Source: Malurus cyaneus samueli (lineage: Eukaryota; Chordata; Aves; Passeriformes; Maluridae). Taken from it: a DNA stretch of 64,000 nt. Positions 54,801 to 61,585 of this stretch are shown here, piece by piece; the first letter of the stretch is position 1; each line of letters opens with the position of its first letter. The notes below the pieces were generated by a model. The model did not search any database. It was not told where the DNA came from and worked only from the letters and a program-made list of their open reading frames with translations. The position numbers were made by a program, and so were the translations under genes. The DNA is taken from assembly GCA_009741485.1 (NCBI GenBank), contig CM019218.1, forward strand, positions 41,831,894-41,895,893. Reading direction: 5' to 3'.

Positions 54801-57800
54801 GTGCTCCCCTCCTGGCACTGCCTTTCATCCCTCATCACAGCTGTCCTGCTTGAGTAACATCTGGGCACATCCTGTTCAGTAAAGGGAATGTTGTCCAAGG
54901 TAGTCCTGTGAAGAGGTGCAGTGATTCACTTCCCCTTGGATCATGTGCTCAGACTGTGTGTACTGCAGGCTCATACTGCAGCTGCATTGCTGCTGTCAAT
55001 GAGCACTTCATTTGGGATTTTCAGAGGTTGGGACCTCAGCAGCAGAGTCAGTTCCTTGACTTCACATCCCGATCTACAGGCTAGCCCAAAACACAGGTCT
55101 ACCATTGCCCTTCTTGCCCTAGTCACTTGGAAATACTACCAATCCTTCCCTGACTCCTAGAAACAACTCGACAGTGTAACTCCACCAGCCCATAGAGTGC
55201 AGATTAGGTAGGAGGATGGCCTTTGCTTCCACACATTATGGGCTGCTTTTCTCAGACACCAGTGTCTCCTCAGATCCTTCCTTACAAGTAGGACTCAGGA
55301 TGTCCTACAAGTAGGACAGGGGACGATGGATTATATGAAGCAATGCAGAGTCAACAGCTGAGTGCACATTTGGAAATGTTCATGGAAATCAAGTACAGCT
55401 TGTCAGGGAATGAGACCATAATTTTACACACACTTTTAGACAGCTAACACTACTGATAGAGGTAGTTTCACCCAGTGGTCACTGATTCTTCCTGACTCTT
55501 TGCTGTCTCATATTTTGTTCACCTGATTTTTATTGAGATCAAGCTGAAAAATAATCCAGCAGAGCAAAAAATATACCCCCAAAATTCATATTTTGCTTTT
55601 ATCTGAATTTGTTCTCTGATCTGATTGACACAAATATTTGCACCAGCGCAGCTAAGGAGCCAAGGCAGGCGCAGAAGACAGATTCTGGTGGAAACAGAGA
55701 AACCTCCTCTTAGCAGCAGTATCAGACCATGCCAGCTGATACTATGAACCCCCACCATGAAACTACATCTTCCTGTCTATGGGAAATTATACTGACTGAT
55801 TTCAAAGACAGCACCATTTGTTAAATGCTGGAGTAAAATGTTTTCTTTTTTTCCTGTTTTTCTTAGGAGTCTGTCAAGTTATATGTGGGAACCCTACCAA
55901 GGCCCTTCGTGCAAGGAGGGAAAAGCTAGGTGTATGTATTTCTTGTGTACTTCATATTCCCTCATGGTGACCCCATGGGATTAACTGAACTCCCACTGTT
56001 GCTTGTGGCAGCTCACTCTCTTCTGTAGCCCGAGGACCTCCAACAGGCAGCTGCCCTTGAGGAGGACAGAGGGTCTCCTGCTATGATGTTGTATGTGTTA
56101 GCAGCGAGGAACCATCAGCTGTAAGGGAAAACCTGAAAATCACAATCAGCTCCTAGGGGCAGACTTCCTACTGTCTTGCAATGAGCAAAGTACAAGGCAG
56201 CATTGCTAAATTTGATGGTGTTTCTACAACAGCTATTAAGCAAAATAATTTTTTCGACAGTGTTTCTTTGATGTTGGTGCAGTCAGCTTGCTAATGCTGC
56301 AAGGTCGTTCCTATTGACTAAACAAACACAAAGCCAGAGTTTGTTCCTCTTGGCAGTGGGGTGGTACCCCAGCCCTGCGGGTCAGCCTGTTCATTTCAGC
56401 AGTAATTTACTGAGAGAATACCCGTGTGTGTAGAGGGGAGCAGCCTGGCTTGTCATGGTCAGCTTTTGTGGGCCCTGAGGTTCGACACAGCACAGGTGCA
56501 CATGTGTGGGTTTAAACAGGCAGTGGTAAATCAGGGAGAAGCACAGGACACTGACTGAATGCTGGCAACAGATGTTCAAAAACAGCAGGGAAAAAGTATG
56601 TCCCACCCTTGTCTTTCTGCTGCCACTACCCGAGCACAGGAAGATTATCTGAAACAAATTTAAATGTTTTAGTGGATTATTGTGTGCTGAAAACCGGGAT
56701 GTGGAATGGACTGTGGTCATATAACGAGTTATGCAGTTTCTGCGGAATTTGCCTTAATATGCTTATTGGTATAGGTGCTATAGGCTTATGTCTAGTGAAA
56801 TATAAATCAACAATTTTGGACTGCTACCCTGGGTTCCTCAGGTTCTAAGAGCACATGGGTTGTGGGACTTCTTAAAACTGAAGAATGGAAACATGGGGAG
56901 GGGCGATATGAAAACTCAGGAGTAAAAGTGGATTTTGATGCATTCTAAAATCCACATCTAGAAACAGAGCTGGGAAGAGTTCTCAGAGATATCAAGATAA
57001 CTTTTGCCATTTCCACAGCCACCTACTGTGAGCCCTTTGAAACCGTGTGGTCTGAGGACAGAAAACCCTTATGGCTCTGGAGGAGGAAGAGATCTGCACC
57101 AGGAAAAGGTGTCTCCTGACGTGAGAGCACGAACGGAGAAGCACAAGGGGTGAGACCGCCTGGGAAATCTTGACATGCAATGAGCTCTGCGTTCATTTTC
57201 ACTGCAAAATCAAATCAGCGCTTTGGCCACCTAGTGGCGGTTCCGAGGGATAGTCTCGGCCTCCTGCTTTCCTGTCTCCTGCCTGGAGCATCTGCGGGAT
57301 GGCAAGGAAGAAAAATCCTCTGCCTTCTCTCCGGAGCACAGGCAGGGTGGCTCGCTTCCTTAGCAAGAGCAAGCAAATGATTTTTCATAACTGGTGAGAC
57401 GTTCTTGGCCCTGACGGTGCTTACCTTCACACAGTAAAAAAGAGCTGAAAGGGGGTGAGCTTTTCTGCAAGCAGCACATTGGCCTAAACAAATAAAAGGC
57501 TGAAAGACAAATACCACCTTGCTGAGACCTCATAGGTCTCACATACAGGTAGTGGTTATTTTGGAAGTAAAAATGGTTTTATTTCTCTGAGCTTTCTTCA
57601 CTGGGTGGTATTCTCCACTGCACTGATTAACTTTAGGACACCTGAGATAATCAGACACAAGCATCTTAGATGGCTGATCCAATTAAAATGATTTTTCATA
57701 TCTCCTGGAAAGTGTGAAATAACAATGGGTAGCTAAATCCACTGCCTGGGTGTTTGCCTGAGTGGCCATGCCAAGCTGCACTTGGCCAGCTGCATAAACA

Positions 57801-60800
57801 CACTCAAAAGCTAATTGAAGGTGTGATGCTTGATGTTGTCCAGGTGCCCGCAAACAGGTCAACAAGAACAAACCAGACAAATATTGAAAGTGAATGAGAG
57901 TGAAGTCCGGAGCCTGACTGACAGCTCAGAAGATGAGTCAAGGAAAGCCTGTGATGAGGACCTCATTGAAAGGATTGCACTTGACCCTTCTTCCCACGCC
58001 AGTCTCCCTCTCTCTTCCTCAGGTACTGGACCTAGAAATGCCTGGGGAAGGGCTGGCATTGGTCAGTAACACGTGATGTCTGTAGATAGTGCATTGGTTA
58101 GCCCAGTATTTCATGAGATCTGGTGGCTGTGCTCTAGAGCAGCAATTTGAAAATACTGTTGCAGGACAAGACCCTAAGCAATCCACTCCAGTTTCTAAGC
58201 AGGACATTGTGGCCACCTGTGTTGATCATCAGTTGATATATTTCAGCATGGATCTGTAGAATTAAGAGGAACAAAGGTGATCTCACACAGGCTTTGCATC
58301 AAGTCTAGTAGAAGGACATGTCTCTGTCTTTTATTGTGTGTCATTAATTTATCACAGTGCCAAGTGAGTCTAAAACACTGTCATTCCTACTGAGCTGTAT
58401 TTGAGCCCAGTTGGCAATGATGTAAATAATGAACGAGCTAATGATTAAGGTTTAACTGAGCAACCGGGAATTCTGGAAAGATCTGCAACAAAAAGGATGC
58501 ATTCAATAAAGAGTTTAAAAATGGAATATGCTCTTCTGCTTAGGAACAAAGCCAGAGGCTTCTCTGAAATTGCATTTACATGAATGAAAGCAGAATTCCC
58601 ACTTCACTACTTGTTGAATATTGTCTTTAAGAATATTGAAAACATTAATAATGGTTATTGGAAAAGCATACTAAATAGAGGACCTTACAAAATTACAACT
58701 TCAATATTTTTTTATTGTTAATGGTAACTTTTTTTCTAAACAAAAGCATGTGAGTTTTCATTTTACATTTCTTTCAAGCGCAAAAATGGATCTACTAAAA
58801 TTGAGAAAAAATATAATATATTTTGTAAAATAATATCATGAAACTGAAACTATTCAAAGCCTCTGTGTGTATCACTAGTACTAAAGAACAGAAGCTGTTT
58901 GAAAAAATCTAAAGGAACGGCCTGCTGTCCACTGACCACAGAAATCTGAGATTATGATCTCTTGGTCTCTTTAGACTTAATCTGATCTGGTTTAGATTTT
59001 ATATTATTTCTTTACATTGAGTATTATGGTTTCATTGTCTTTGTAAATTGAGAAAACAATGTCACAAACATCTCACAGTGTACCAGTATCATGCCCTATA
59101 GCATTGTGAAAGTGAATGGTTGGATCTGTCATGGATCTGTCCATCTTCTAACTAAATCTGCTGGCAGATGGAGGAGTGGTTTGAAATCTAGAATTGTCTA
59201 AGGTGGCAGGGGAATGACCTGGATTCCAAATTACACACAGAAGGGTGTCCAATCCAACATGAGTTTCTCACAGAAGAACTTGTTGCTGGAAGCAGTCCTT
59301 CTGACCAGAAAAGGACAAGTCATCTGAGCAAAGCCACTCTTACATAAAAATGTTTGCAGCATCAGATCCATATAAACTGCATTTTTTGGAAGGCGTTGAA
59401 TGTTATTTCGAGCTCTTGAGTCAGACAGTCAGTCTCAGAGTGTCTATACTTAAAAATGAATATGAAGTTTAGGCATTTTAAAAACATACAGTATGATATA
59501 AACTGTTCCTTGAAAACTTTTAGTCAGCTTTACCTAGGCAGTAAAATATATCCCCATCAGTTGGGAGCCACAAAGGTGAACTTTCTGGGCCTAGATTTTG
59601 GTGGCACATTCTTTAGATTATGTTTCTGCCCTGGACCCTGCACATCAGGCACTTAGGTACAGTTGGTTCTTTTAATAGAAAAGAGCAATCGGATCTCTGC
59701 TATATATAGGATGGTTCTAAGCATGTGTGCATGCTTGTTAGATTTATAAGCCAGCAACAAGTTTTTTCTCCTCTGTGTTGCATATATTACATGGAGATAA
59801 TTACATGGCTGAAACACAGCCAGAAAGTAGCCCTGCATATAGTGCAATATTTTCCCTAGCAGTCAGACACTTAATGTGAGATTCCATGGTCTCTGCCTCT
59901 GATTTAAAAAGTGGATCCATTCATCTGTGATTATTCCTACGTCTTGCACTTCAGATCACTGGAAGGAGTCCTACTGTATTTAGAACAAGTCAGTGCAAAC
60001 ACAGGCAGGGAATGATGCAGCATTATTCTGCCTGAGAACAGGAGGGCAGGTGAGCTCGTGTGTCCCCCTGGAGCTCTGTTTGTGAGCTTTTCCATGCTTG
60101 GCACATCACCAGCAGTGCTGGCAGGGAGGCTGCCAGTGAACCCAGCCCGACTATCACAGGAAGCAGCTCAACATGGCCAGCGTCAGAATACATCTGCCCA
60201 TCCAGCTCCATCATGCAGCATCTCCAAAACCTTTCACTCCCTGGGTTAGTCATTTAGCAGTCAGATGAACTGGTAAATCACTGTGCTTTCCACTCTGTTT
60301 CAGGTTTGTCAAAGCCTCAGAAGGGTGCAGCGTTCTCCAACATAAAACATCTAATTCCATCTCCTCCAAAATACCCTTCACCTGCCTCTGTAGTGGGTGT
60401 TGCAGCAGGACTCTGGAAAACAAGGAACCACAGAGGACTAAAAACCCTCAGCCAAGGAGAGGACAGGCAGGGTACACAGCAATGCCAGTCGAGGGCTCAT
60501 CATGGGAATTCAGCCCAGTCTGTGGGCAAGGAGCCTGCTCTCCTGGGGCTGCACAGCACGCCAGCTGCCTCGGGATCCCAAGGGCAGCACTGGCCTGCTG
60601 GCTGCACCAGCCAGAAAAAGCTTATTGCAGGACCAGCAGTTCTTGGGTCCTCGAGGATCAGGTATGTGCCCTGCAGTGCATCTGGGGAAAACTGAAGAGA
60701 CTTCACAGCAGGAAAAAGCAGAATTCTCTGTTGTCTCTGGGGTCTCCTGCTTGTTTTGTAAAAAGAATTTCCTTTATTTGTGCTGACATTTCCCTCTGAC

Positions 60801-61585
60801 TGTCTAAACTTAAATGAAACATTTTCCCATGTTCCTTATAGCTTGAGTGTTGTAAATCTTGTATATTCTTGAATAATAGCCCAGAATTTTGCTGTGTTCT
60901 CACTGCTCCATTCTCATATTCCCCACCCAGAGCCAATGCTGTGTCTGTTGCAAAGCTCTTGTTGTGTCACTTGTTCAAGACTGTGCTCCAGTAAATCCCA
61001 GGACAAGTTCCTGACATCCCACTTGAATTTTTTCCCTGACATGAATTCCTGTTAGAATGAACTCTGGAAAATAACATAGGCAGTAGAGAAGTACTGCATG
61101 CACCAAAACATGGTTATTTCTGAACCTGTTTGCTGCAAGTTTAGCATCATGTTGTTATTTCTTTGAAGAAATACAGCTGAAGACTTGTGACATGACAGCT
61201 TGGGTTTGAAGTTAAGGTGGTCACTTTGGAGTCAGCATGGGCAGAGAGCACATGCCTTACATGGGAATCTCATGTACCTGGGCTTTGCTCAGGCCTGGCA
61301 GCTTTTGGTTCAGTTTTCAGAGCTGGTGAGGAGGATGCAGATATCCAGATCCAGAGTGCAGTCTCACCACAGCATTTTTCTCTTTTCCTCAGGCCCACCA
61401 TGGATAAGAGCCCTTCTAGAGAGATCAACCAAAAGCATCCAGCTGCCTGCTTATCCACAAAAGCCTCGCAGAGGTTTAGGCCAATTAATTCTGTCTGGCC
61501 CCTGACTGCCAGGTCCATTCTGCAGTCATTGCCAGGCAAATCCTCTGCCACAAAAGCATCTCAGAGCAGAAGTCCTCATTCCTAG
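9661..61585 (+). CDS. LRRC56: LRRC56, complete coding region as 11 spliced exons (582 aa predicted)
   Basis: Gene-level entry. Eleven exons join with consistent phases (0,1,2,0,0,1,1,1,1,2) and GT/AG borders throughout into one open frame of 1,749 bases including the stop, slightly longer than the human protein (about 540 residues as I recall). Order of parts: N-terminal segment (1-81), about five short leucine-rich repeats (about 85-195), an alpha-helical cap (about 200-250), then a Ser/Pro-rich tail to 582. Identification rests on recognising conserved blocks: VDTRE..LGNFG, RDLGTSL, LDLEGN, CGNPTK and HLIPSPPK. Known for the family: LRRC56 interacts with the IFT machinery, its loss causes ciliary dyskinesia with laterality defects in humans, and the algal counterpart ODA8 acts in outer dynein arm maturation in the cytoplasm and flagellum. 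The model uses only the first copy of the duplicated exon pair; the second copy at 47194 and 47687 is equivalent in sequence. The non-coding first exon(s) and promoter are not identified. Confidence 0.93.
10416..10444. repeat. Near-palindrome
   Basis: TTTCACATATTT and AAATATGTGTGAAA form an imperfect inverted repeat with a two-base bulge. AT-rich; likely chance or replication-slippage derived. Confidence 0.45.
13519..13600 (-). mobile_element. CR1 LINE fragment, antisense
   Basis: Contains the antisense CR1 3'-region landmarks TCCTCTGGAGGTCTACCAG and TTCTGCTCCAAG, then TTTCAAAGTTAGATCGG and TTGCTCAAGGC. Heavily mutated relative to young CR1 copies, so an old insertion. Recognised from general knowledge of avian CR1. 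Confidence 0.75.
16960..16981 (+). repeat. A(22) homopolymer
   Basis: Run of 22 A. No retrotransposon body is recognised upstream, so it is not clearly a poly(A) tail of an inserted element. Confidence 0.95.
17557..17631 (+). repeat. A/T-rich imperfect tandem repeat
   Basis: Three units related to AAAAATAAGATTT, followed by degenerate A/T sequence. Looks like slippage-derived low-complexity DNA. Confidence 0.8.
19372..19459 (+). CDS. LRRC56: LRRC56 coding exon 2 (residues 53-82)
   Basis: Reads KVLAGVDDL, then RVKALEMKVDTRE and SLGNFG, one of the most conserved parts of LRRC56 and the lead-in to the repeats. The acceptor is TTTACAG (AG at 19370-19371) and the donor TTTG|GTGAGA at 19460. It enters in phase 0 and leaves in phase 1, splitting Gly82. 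Being 88 bp, its skipping would shift the frame. Confidence 0.93.
20842..20863 (+). repeat. T(22) homopolymer
   Basis: Run of 22 T. It gives a run of lysines in a chance minus-strand open frame. Confidence 0.95.
25685..25694 (+). repeat. G(10) homopolymer
   Basis: Ten G followed by AACGTTT and a shorter G run. Prone to sequencing error. Confidence 0.9.
26240..26300 (+). CDS. LRRC56: LRRC56 coding exon 3 (residues 82-102), first leucine-rich repeat
   Basis: A 61-bp exon reading VHLPNLRELKLNNSLLVSV, a classic L--L-L--N repeat strand with Leu at 88, 91 and 93. The acceptor is TTCCCACAG (AG at 26238-26239) and the donor GTGAG|GTAAGA at 26301. It enters in phase 1 and leaves in phase 2; the AG plus the next exon's G makes Arg102. 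The repeats pack as a curved solenoid used for protein binding. Confidence 0.93.
32690..32985 (+). repeat. Unclassified interspersed repeat, copy 2
   Basis: Same family as the repeat at 3550-4135, in opposite orientation and within LRRC56 intron 3. Its 3' part reads CAGATGTCTGGATCCTTAGA and GGAATTTAATTGTG. No target-site duplication could be fixed by eye. Confidence 0.7.
42285..42342 (+). mobile_element. CR1 LINE 3' end, eroded (in duplication copy A)
   Basis: GACAAGATGACCTTCCTTCC, then AACTCAACCATTACTGTG and TTTCTGTGA match the terminal 60 bases of CR1. The 5' part is lost or unrecognisable. Repeated at 46237-46294. Confidence 0.75.
43072..43097 (+). repeat. 13-bp direct repeat, two units
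   Basis: TTTATTGCCCACC twice in a row, about 145 bases before the exon at 43242. Present also in duplication copy B at 47024-47049. Confidence 0.9.
43242..43338 (+). CDS. LRRC56: LRRC56 coding exon 4 (residues 102-134), second leucine-rich repeat, copy A
   Basis: Begins with G that completes Arg102, then DLGTSLSHLCVLWMTRCG and LSDLDGISS. The repeat framework is clear (Leu108, Leu111, Leu114, Leu121, Leu124, Ile127). The acceptor is TTATAAG (AG at 43240-43241) after a T-rich run and the donor AAAA|GTAAGT at 43339. Phase 2 in, phase 0 out. The whole exon is repeated identically at 47194-47290 in the tandem duplication. Confidence 0.93.
43339..43734 (+). other. LRRC56: LRRC56 intron 4 (396 bp), copy A
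   Basis: The only short intron in the repeat region. Donor GTAAGT at 43339; acceptor TTTCTGCTGAG ending at 43734. Nothing else recognised. The corresponding bases of copy B (47291-47686) appear identical. Confidence 0.88.
43735..43932 (+). CDS. LRRC56: LRRC56 coding exon 5 (residues 135-200), leucine-rich repeats 3-5, copy A
   Basis: A 198-bp symmetric (0-0) exon carrying three repeats: ELYIAYNNISDLSQL, LEVLDLEGNNIEDI and LSHLTVESNPICL, with the Asn ladder at 142, 163 and 188. The short repeat pitch fits the SDS22-like class. The acceptor is CTGCTGAG (AG at 43733-43734) and the donor GAG|GTGAGG at 43933. It ends in the turn after the last repeat (KPNAESAE) that leads to the helical cap of the next exon. 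Repeated identically at 47687-47884. Because it is in-frame, two copies in series would lengthen the solenoid, whereas the preceding exon cannot be repeated without a frameshift. Confidence 0.94.
44195..44374 (+). mobile_element. CR1 LINE 3' end, 5'-truncated (copy A)
   Basis: About 180 bases from GAGCACTGGAACAGGCTTCC through GGTTGGACTAGGTGATCTTC to the octamer-type tail CTCTGTGATTCTGTGATT, the standard avian CR1 terminus. 5' truncation is typical of LINE retroposition. Confidence 0.95.
45842..45849. other. Duplication junction with undetermined base
   Basis: Eight bases, N then ACCAGAT, that belong to neither repeat unit. The N at 45842 is the only ambiguous base noticed in the window and lies exactly at the copy A/copy B boundary, which points to an assembly join rather than to a natural breakpoint. 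Confidence 0.9.
46237..46294 (+). mobile_element. CR1 LINE 3' end, eroded (in duplication copy B)
   Basis: Identical counterpart of 42285-42342. Confidence 0.75.
47194..47290 (+). CDS. LRRC56: LRRC56 coding exon 4, copy B (duplicate of 43242-43338)
   Basis: Same 97 bases, same acceptor (AG at 47192-47193) and donor (GTAAGT at 47291) as copy A. It needs a phase-2 entry, so it can follow the exon at 26240 but not the phase-0 end of copy A's second exon without a frameshift. Probably an assembly duplicate; if real, it is an alternative to copy A. Confidence 0.6.
47687..47884 (+). CDS. LRRC56: LRRC56 coding exon 5, copy B (duplicate of 43735-43932)
   Basis: Same 198 bases and splice sites as copy A, phase 0 at both ends. 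If the duplication is real, this exon could be joined directly after copy A's equivalent to add 66 residues (three more leucine-rich repeats) in frame. No sequence divergence marks it as a pseudo-exon. Confidence 0.6.
48147..48326 (+). mobile_element. CR1 LINE 3' end, 5'-truncated (copy B)
   Basis: Counterpart of 44195-44374 and apparently identical within the element. Presence in both units shows that the insertion predates the duplication, or that both are the same locus. Confidence 0.95.
49910..50720. repeat. Possible LTR-derived stretch
   Basis: Begins directly after the duplication. It has an LTR-like composition: TTTATACATTTTAGC as a possible TATA region, TATGCTATTGGTTAAATG, and pyrimidine-rich runs. 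No clear TG...CA ends, target-site duplication or second copy is visible, and no retroviral coding sequence is recognised. Low confidence; could be ordinary intron. Confidence 0.25.
52094..52271 (+). CDS. LRRC56: LRRC56 coding exon 6 (residues 201-260), cap after the repeats
   Basis: Reads EPDYNYRAEVKKLIPHLKYLDRI, the conserved YNYR-EV--LIP-L--LD capping motif that closes the leucine-rich repeat solenoid, then a helical stretch with IIKESIKEG. The acceptor is TTTCTCCAG (AG at 52092-52093) and the donor TTAG|GTATGA at 52272, phase 0 in and phase 1 out. An in-frame alternative donor, GAAG|GTGGTT, lies 30 bases upstream at 52242 and would remove ten residues. The longer form is preferred for its better donor. 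Confidence 0.92.
52272..54328 (+). other. LRRC56: LRRC56 intron 6 (2.1 kb)
   Basis: From GTATGA at 52272 to TCTCTCTTCTAG ending at 54328. No repeat or coding segment recognised. Open frames on the minus strand around 53526-53902 look like chance. Confidence 0.85.
54329..54520 (+). CDS. LRRC56: LRRC56 coding exon 7 (residues 260-324), start of disordered tail
   Basis: Begins by completing Asp260, then PYLAAVAKQSG and a Ser/Pro/Ala-rich stretch, ending in KLFTEDDSSDLTHG, which matches the family block ED-(S/T)S-LTHG. The acceptor is TCTTCTAG (AG at 54327-54328) and the donor ACACG|GTAATG at 54521. Phase 1 in and out, 192 bp, so it can be skipped in frame. Composition suggests an unstructured linker with a short acidic motif. 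Confidence 0.92.
54521..55866 (+). other. LRRC56: LRRC56 intron 7 (1.3 kb)
   Basis: From GTAATG at 54521 to TTTTTCTTAG ending at 55866, preceded by a good pyrimidine tract. Contains a perfect 7-bp-arm inverted repeat (55302-55317) whose right half, TACAAGTAGGAC, is repeated from 55283-55294. Nothing else. Confidence 0.85.
55867..55929 (+). CDS. LRRC56: LRRC56 coding exon 8 (residues 324-345), conserved CGNPTKALR island
   Basis: A 63-bp microexon-like piece reading VCQVICGNPTKALRARREKL, very close to the family's Q-LCGNPTK-LR-RR block and clearly more conserved than the tail around it. The basic residues suggest a short binding helix. The acceptor is TTTCTTAG (AG at 55865-55866) and the donor CTAG|GTGTAT at 55930. 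Phase 1 at both ends. A stronger-looking GTATGT donor two bases downstream would break the downstream frame. Confidence 0.93.
   Translation, partial: ESVKLYVGTLPRPFVQGGKS
55930..57857 (+). other. LRRC56: LRRC56 intron 8 (1.9 kb) with CpG-richer patch
   Basis: From GTGTAT at 55930 to CAAACAG ending at 57857. The stretch about 57030-57440 has more CpG than the rest of the window and includes a CTCF-like core at 57226-57237. No coding segment recognised. Confidence 0.8.
57226..57237 (-). promoter_or_regulatory. CTCF-like core motif
   Basis: On the minus strand this reads CCACTAGGTGGC, which fits all 12 core positions of the consensus CCASYAGRKGGC; the flanking RS positions fit less well. It sits in a locally CpG-richer part of intron 8. 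About 0.1 such 12-mers are expected by chance in 64 kb of both strands, so the match is suggestive only. Confidence 0.35.
57858..58022 (+). CDS. LRRC56: LRRC56 coding exon 9 (residues 345-400)
   Basis: Reads QQEQTRQILKVNESEVRSL, then a Ser/Glu/Asp-rich stretch (TDSSEDESRKACDED) and LIERIALDPSS. The frame requires the acceptor CAAACAG (AG at 57856-57857), although its pyrimidine tract is poor; the better-looking CCAG at 57840-57843 is out of frame and leads to a TGA at 57885. The donor is CCTCAG|GTACTG at 58023. Symmetric phase 1, 165 bp. The acidic serine run resembles casein-kinase-type sites. Confidence 0.82.
58023..60303 (+). other. LRRC56: LRRC56 intron 9 (2.3 kb)
   Basis: From GTACTG at 58023 to CTGTTTCAG ending at 60303. 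AT-rich around 58660-58860. No repeat or coding segment recognised. Confidence 0.85.
60304..60661 (+). CDS. LRRC56: LRRC56 coding exon 10 (residues 400-519), conserved HLIPSPPK motif
   Basis: The longest exon (358 bp). It opens with GLSKPQKGAAFSNIKHLIPS, whose HLIPSPPKYPSP part matches the family's HLVPSPPKHP motif, and then runs into Gly/Ser/Gln/Ala-rich, low-conservation sequence ending in KLIAGPAVLGSSRIR. The acceptor is CTGTTTCAG (AG at 60302-60303) and the donor ATCAG|GTATGT at 60662. Phase 1 in, phase 2 out. GC content is visibly higher than in the flanking introns. Probably disordered. Confidence 0.92.
60662..61392 (+). other. LRRC56: LRRC56 intron 10 (731 bp)
   Basis: From GTATGT at 60662 to TTTTCCTCAG ending at 61392. 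No other feature seen. Confidence 0.87.
61393..61585 (+). CDS. LRRC56: LRRC56 last coding exon (residues 519-582) and stop
   Basis: The G at 61393 completes Arg519 and is followed by PTMDKSPSREINQKHPAACL, then a basic Ser-rich C-terminus ending KASQSRSPHS and TAG at 61583-61585. The acceptor TTTTCCTCAG is strong. ARSILQSLP near residue 558 is the best candidate match to the human tail, but conservation is weak here. The frame is supported by phase agreement with the previous exon. Confidence 0.87.
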
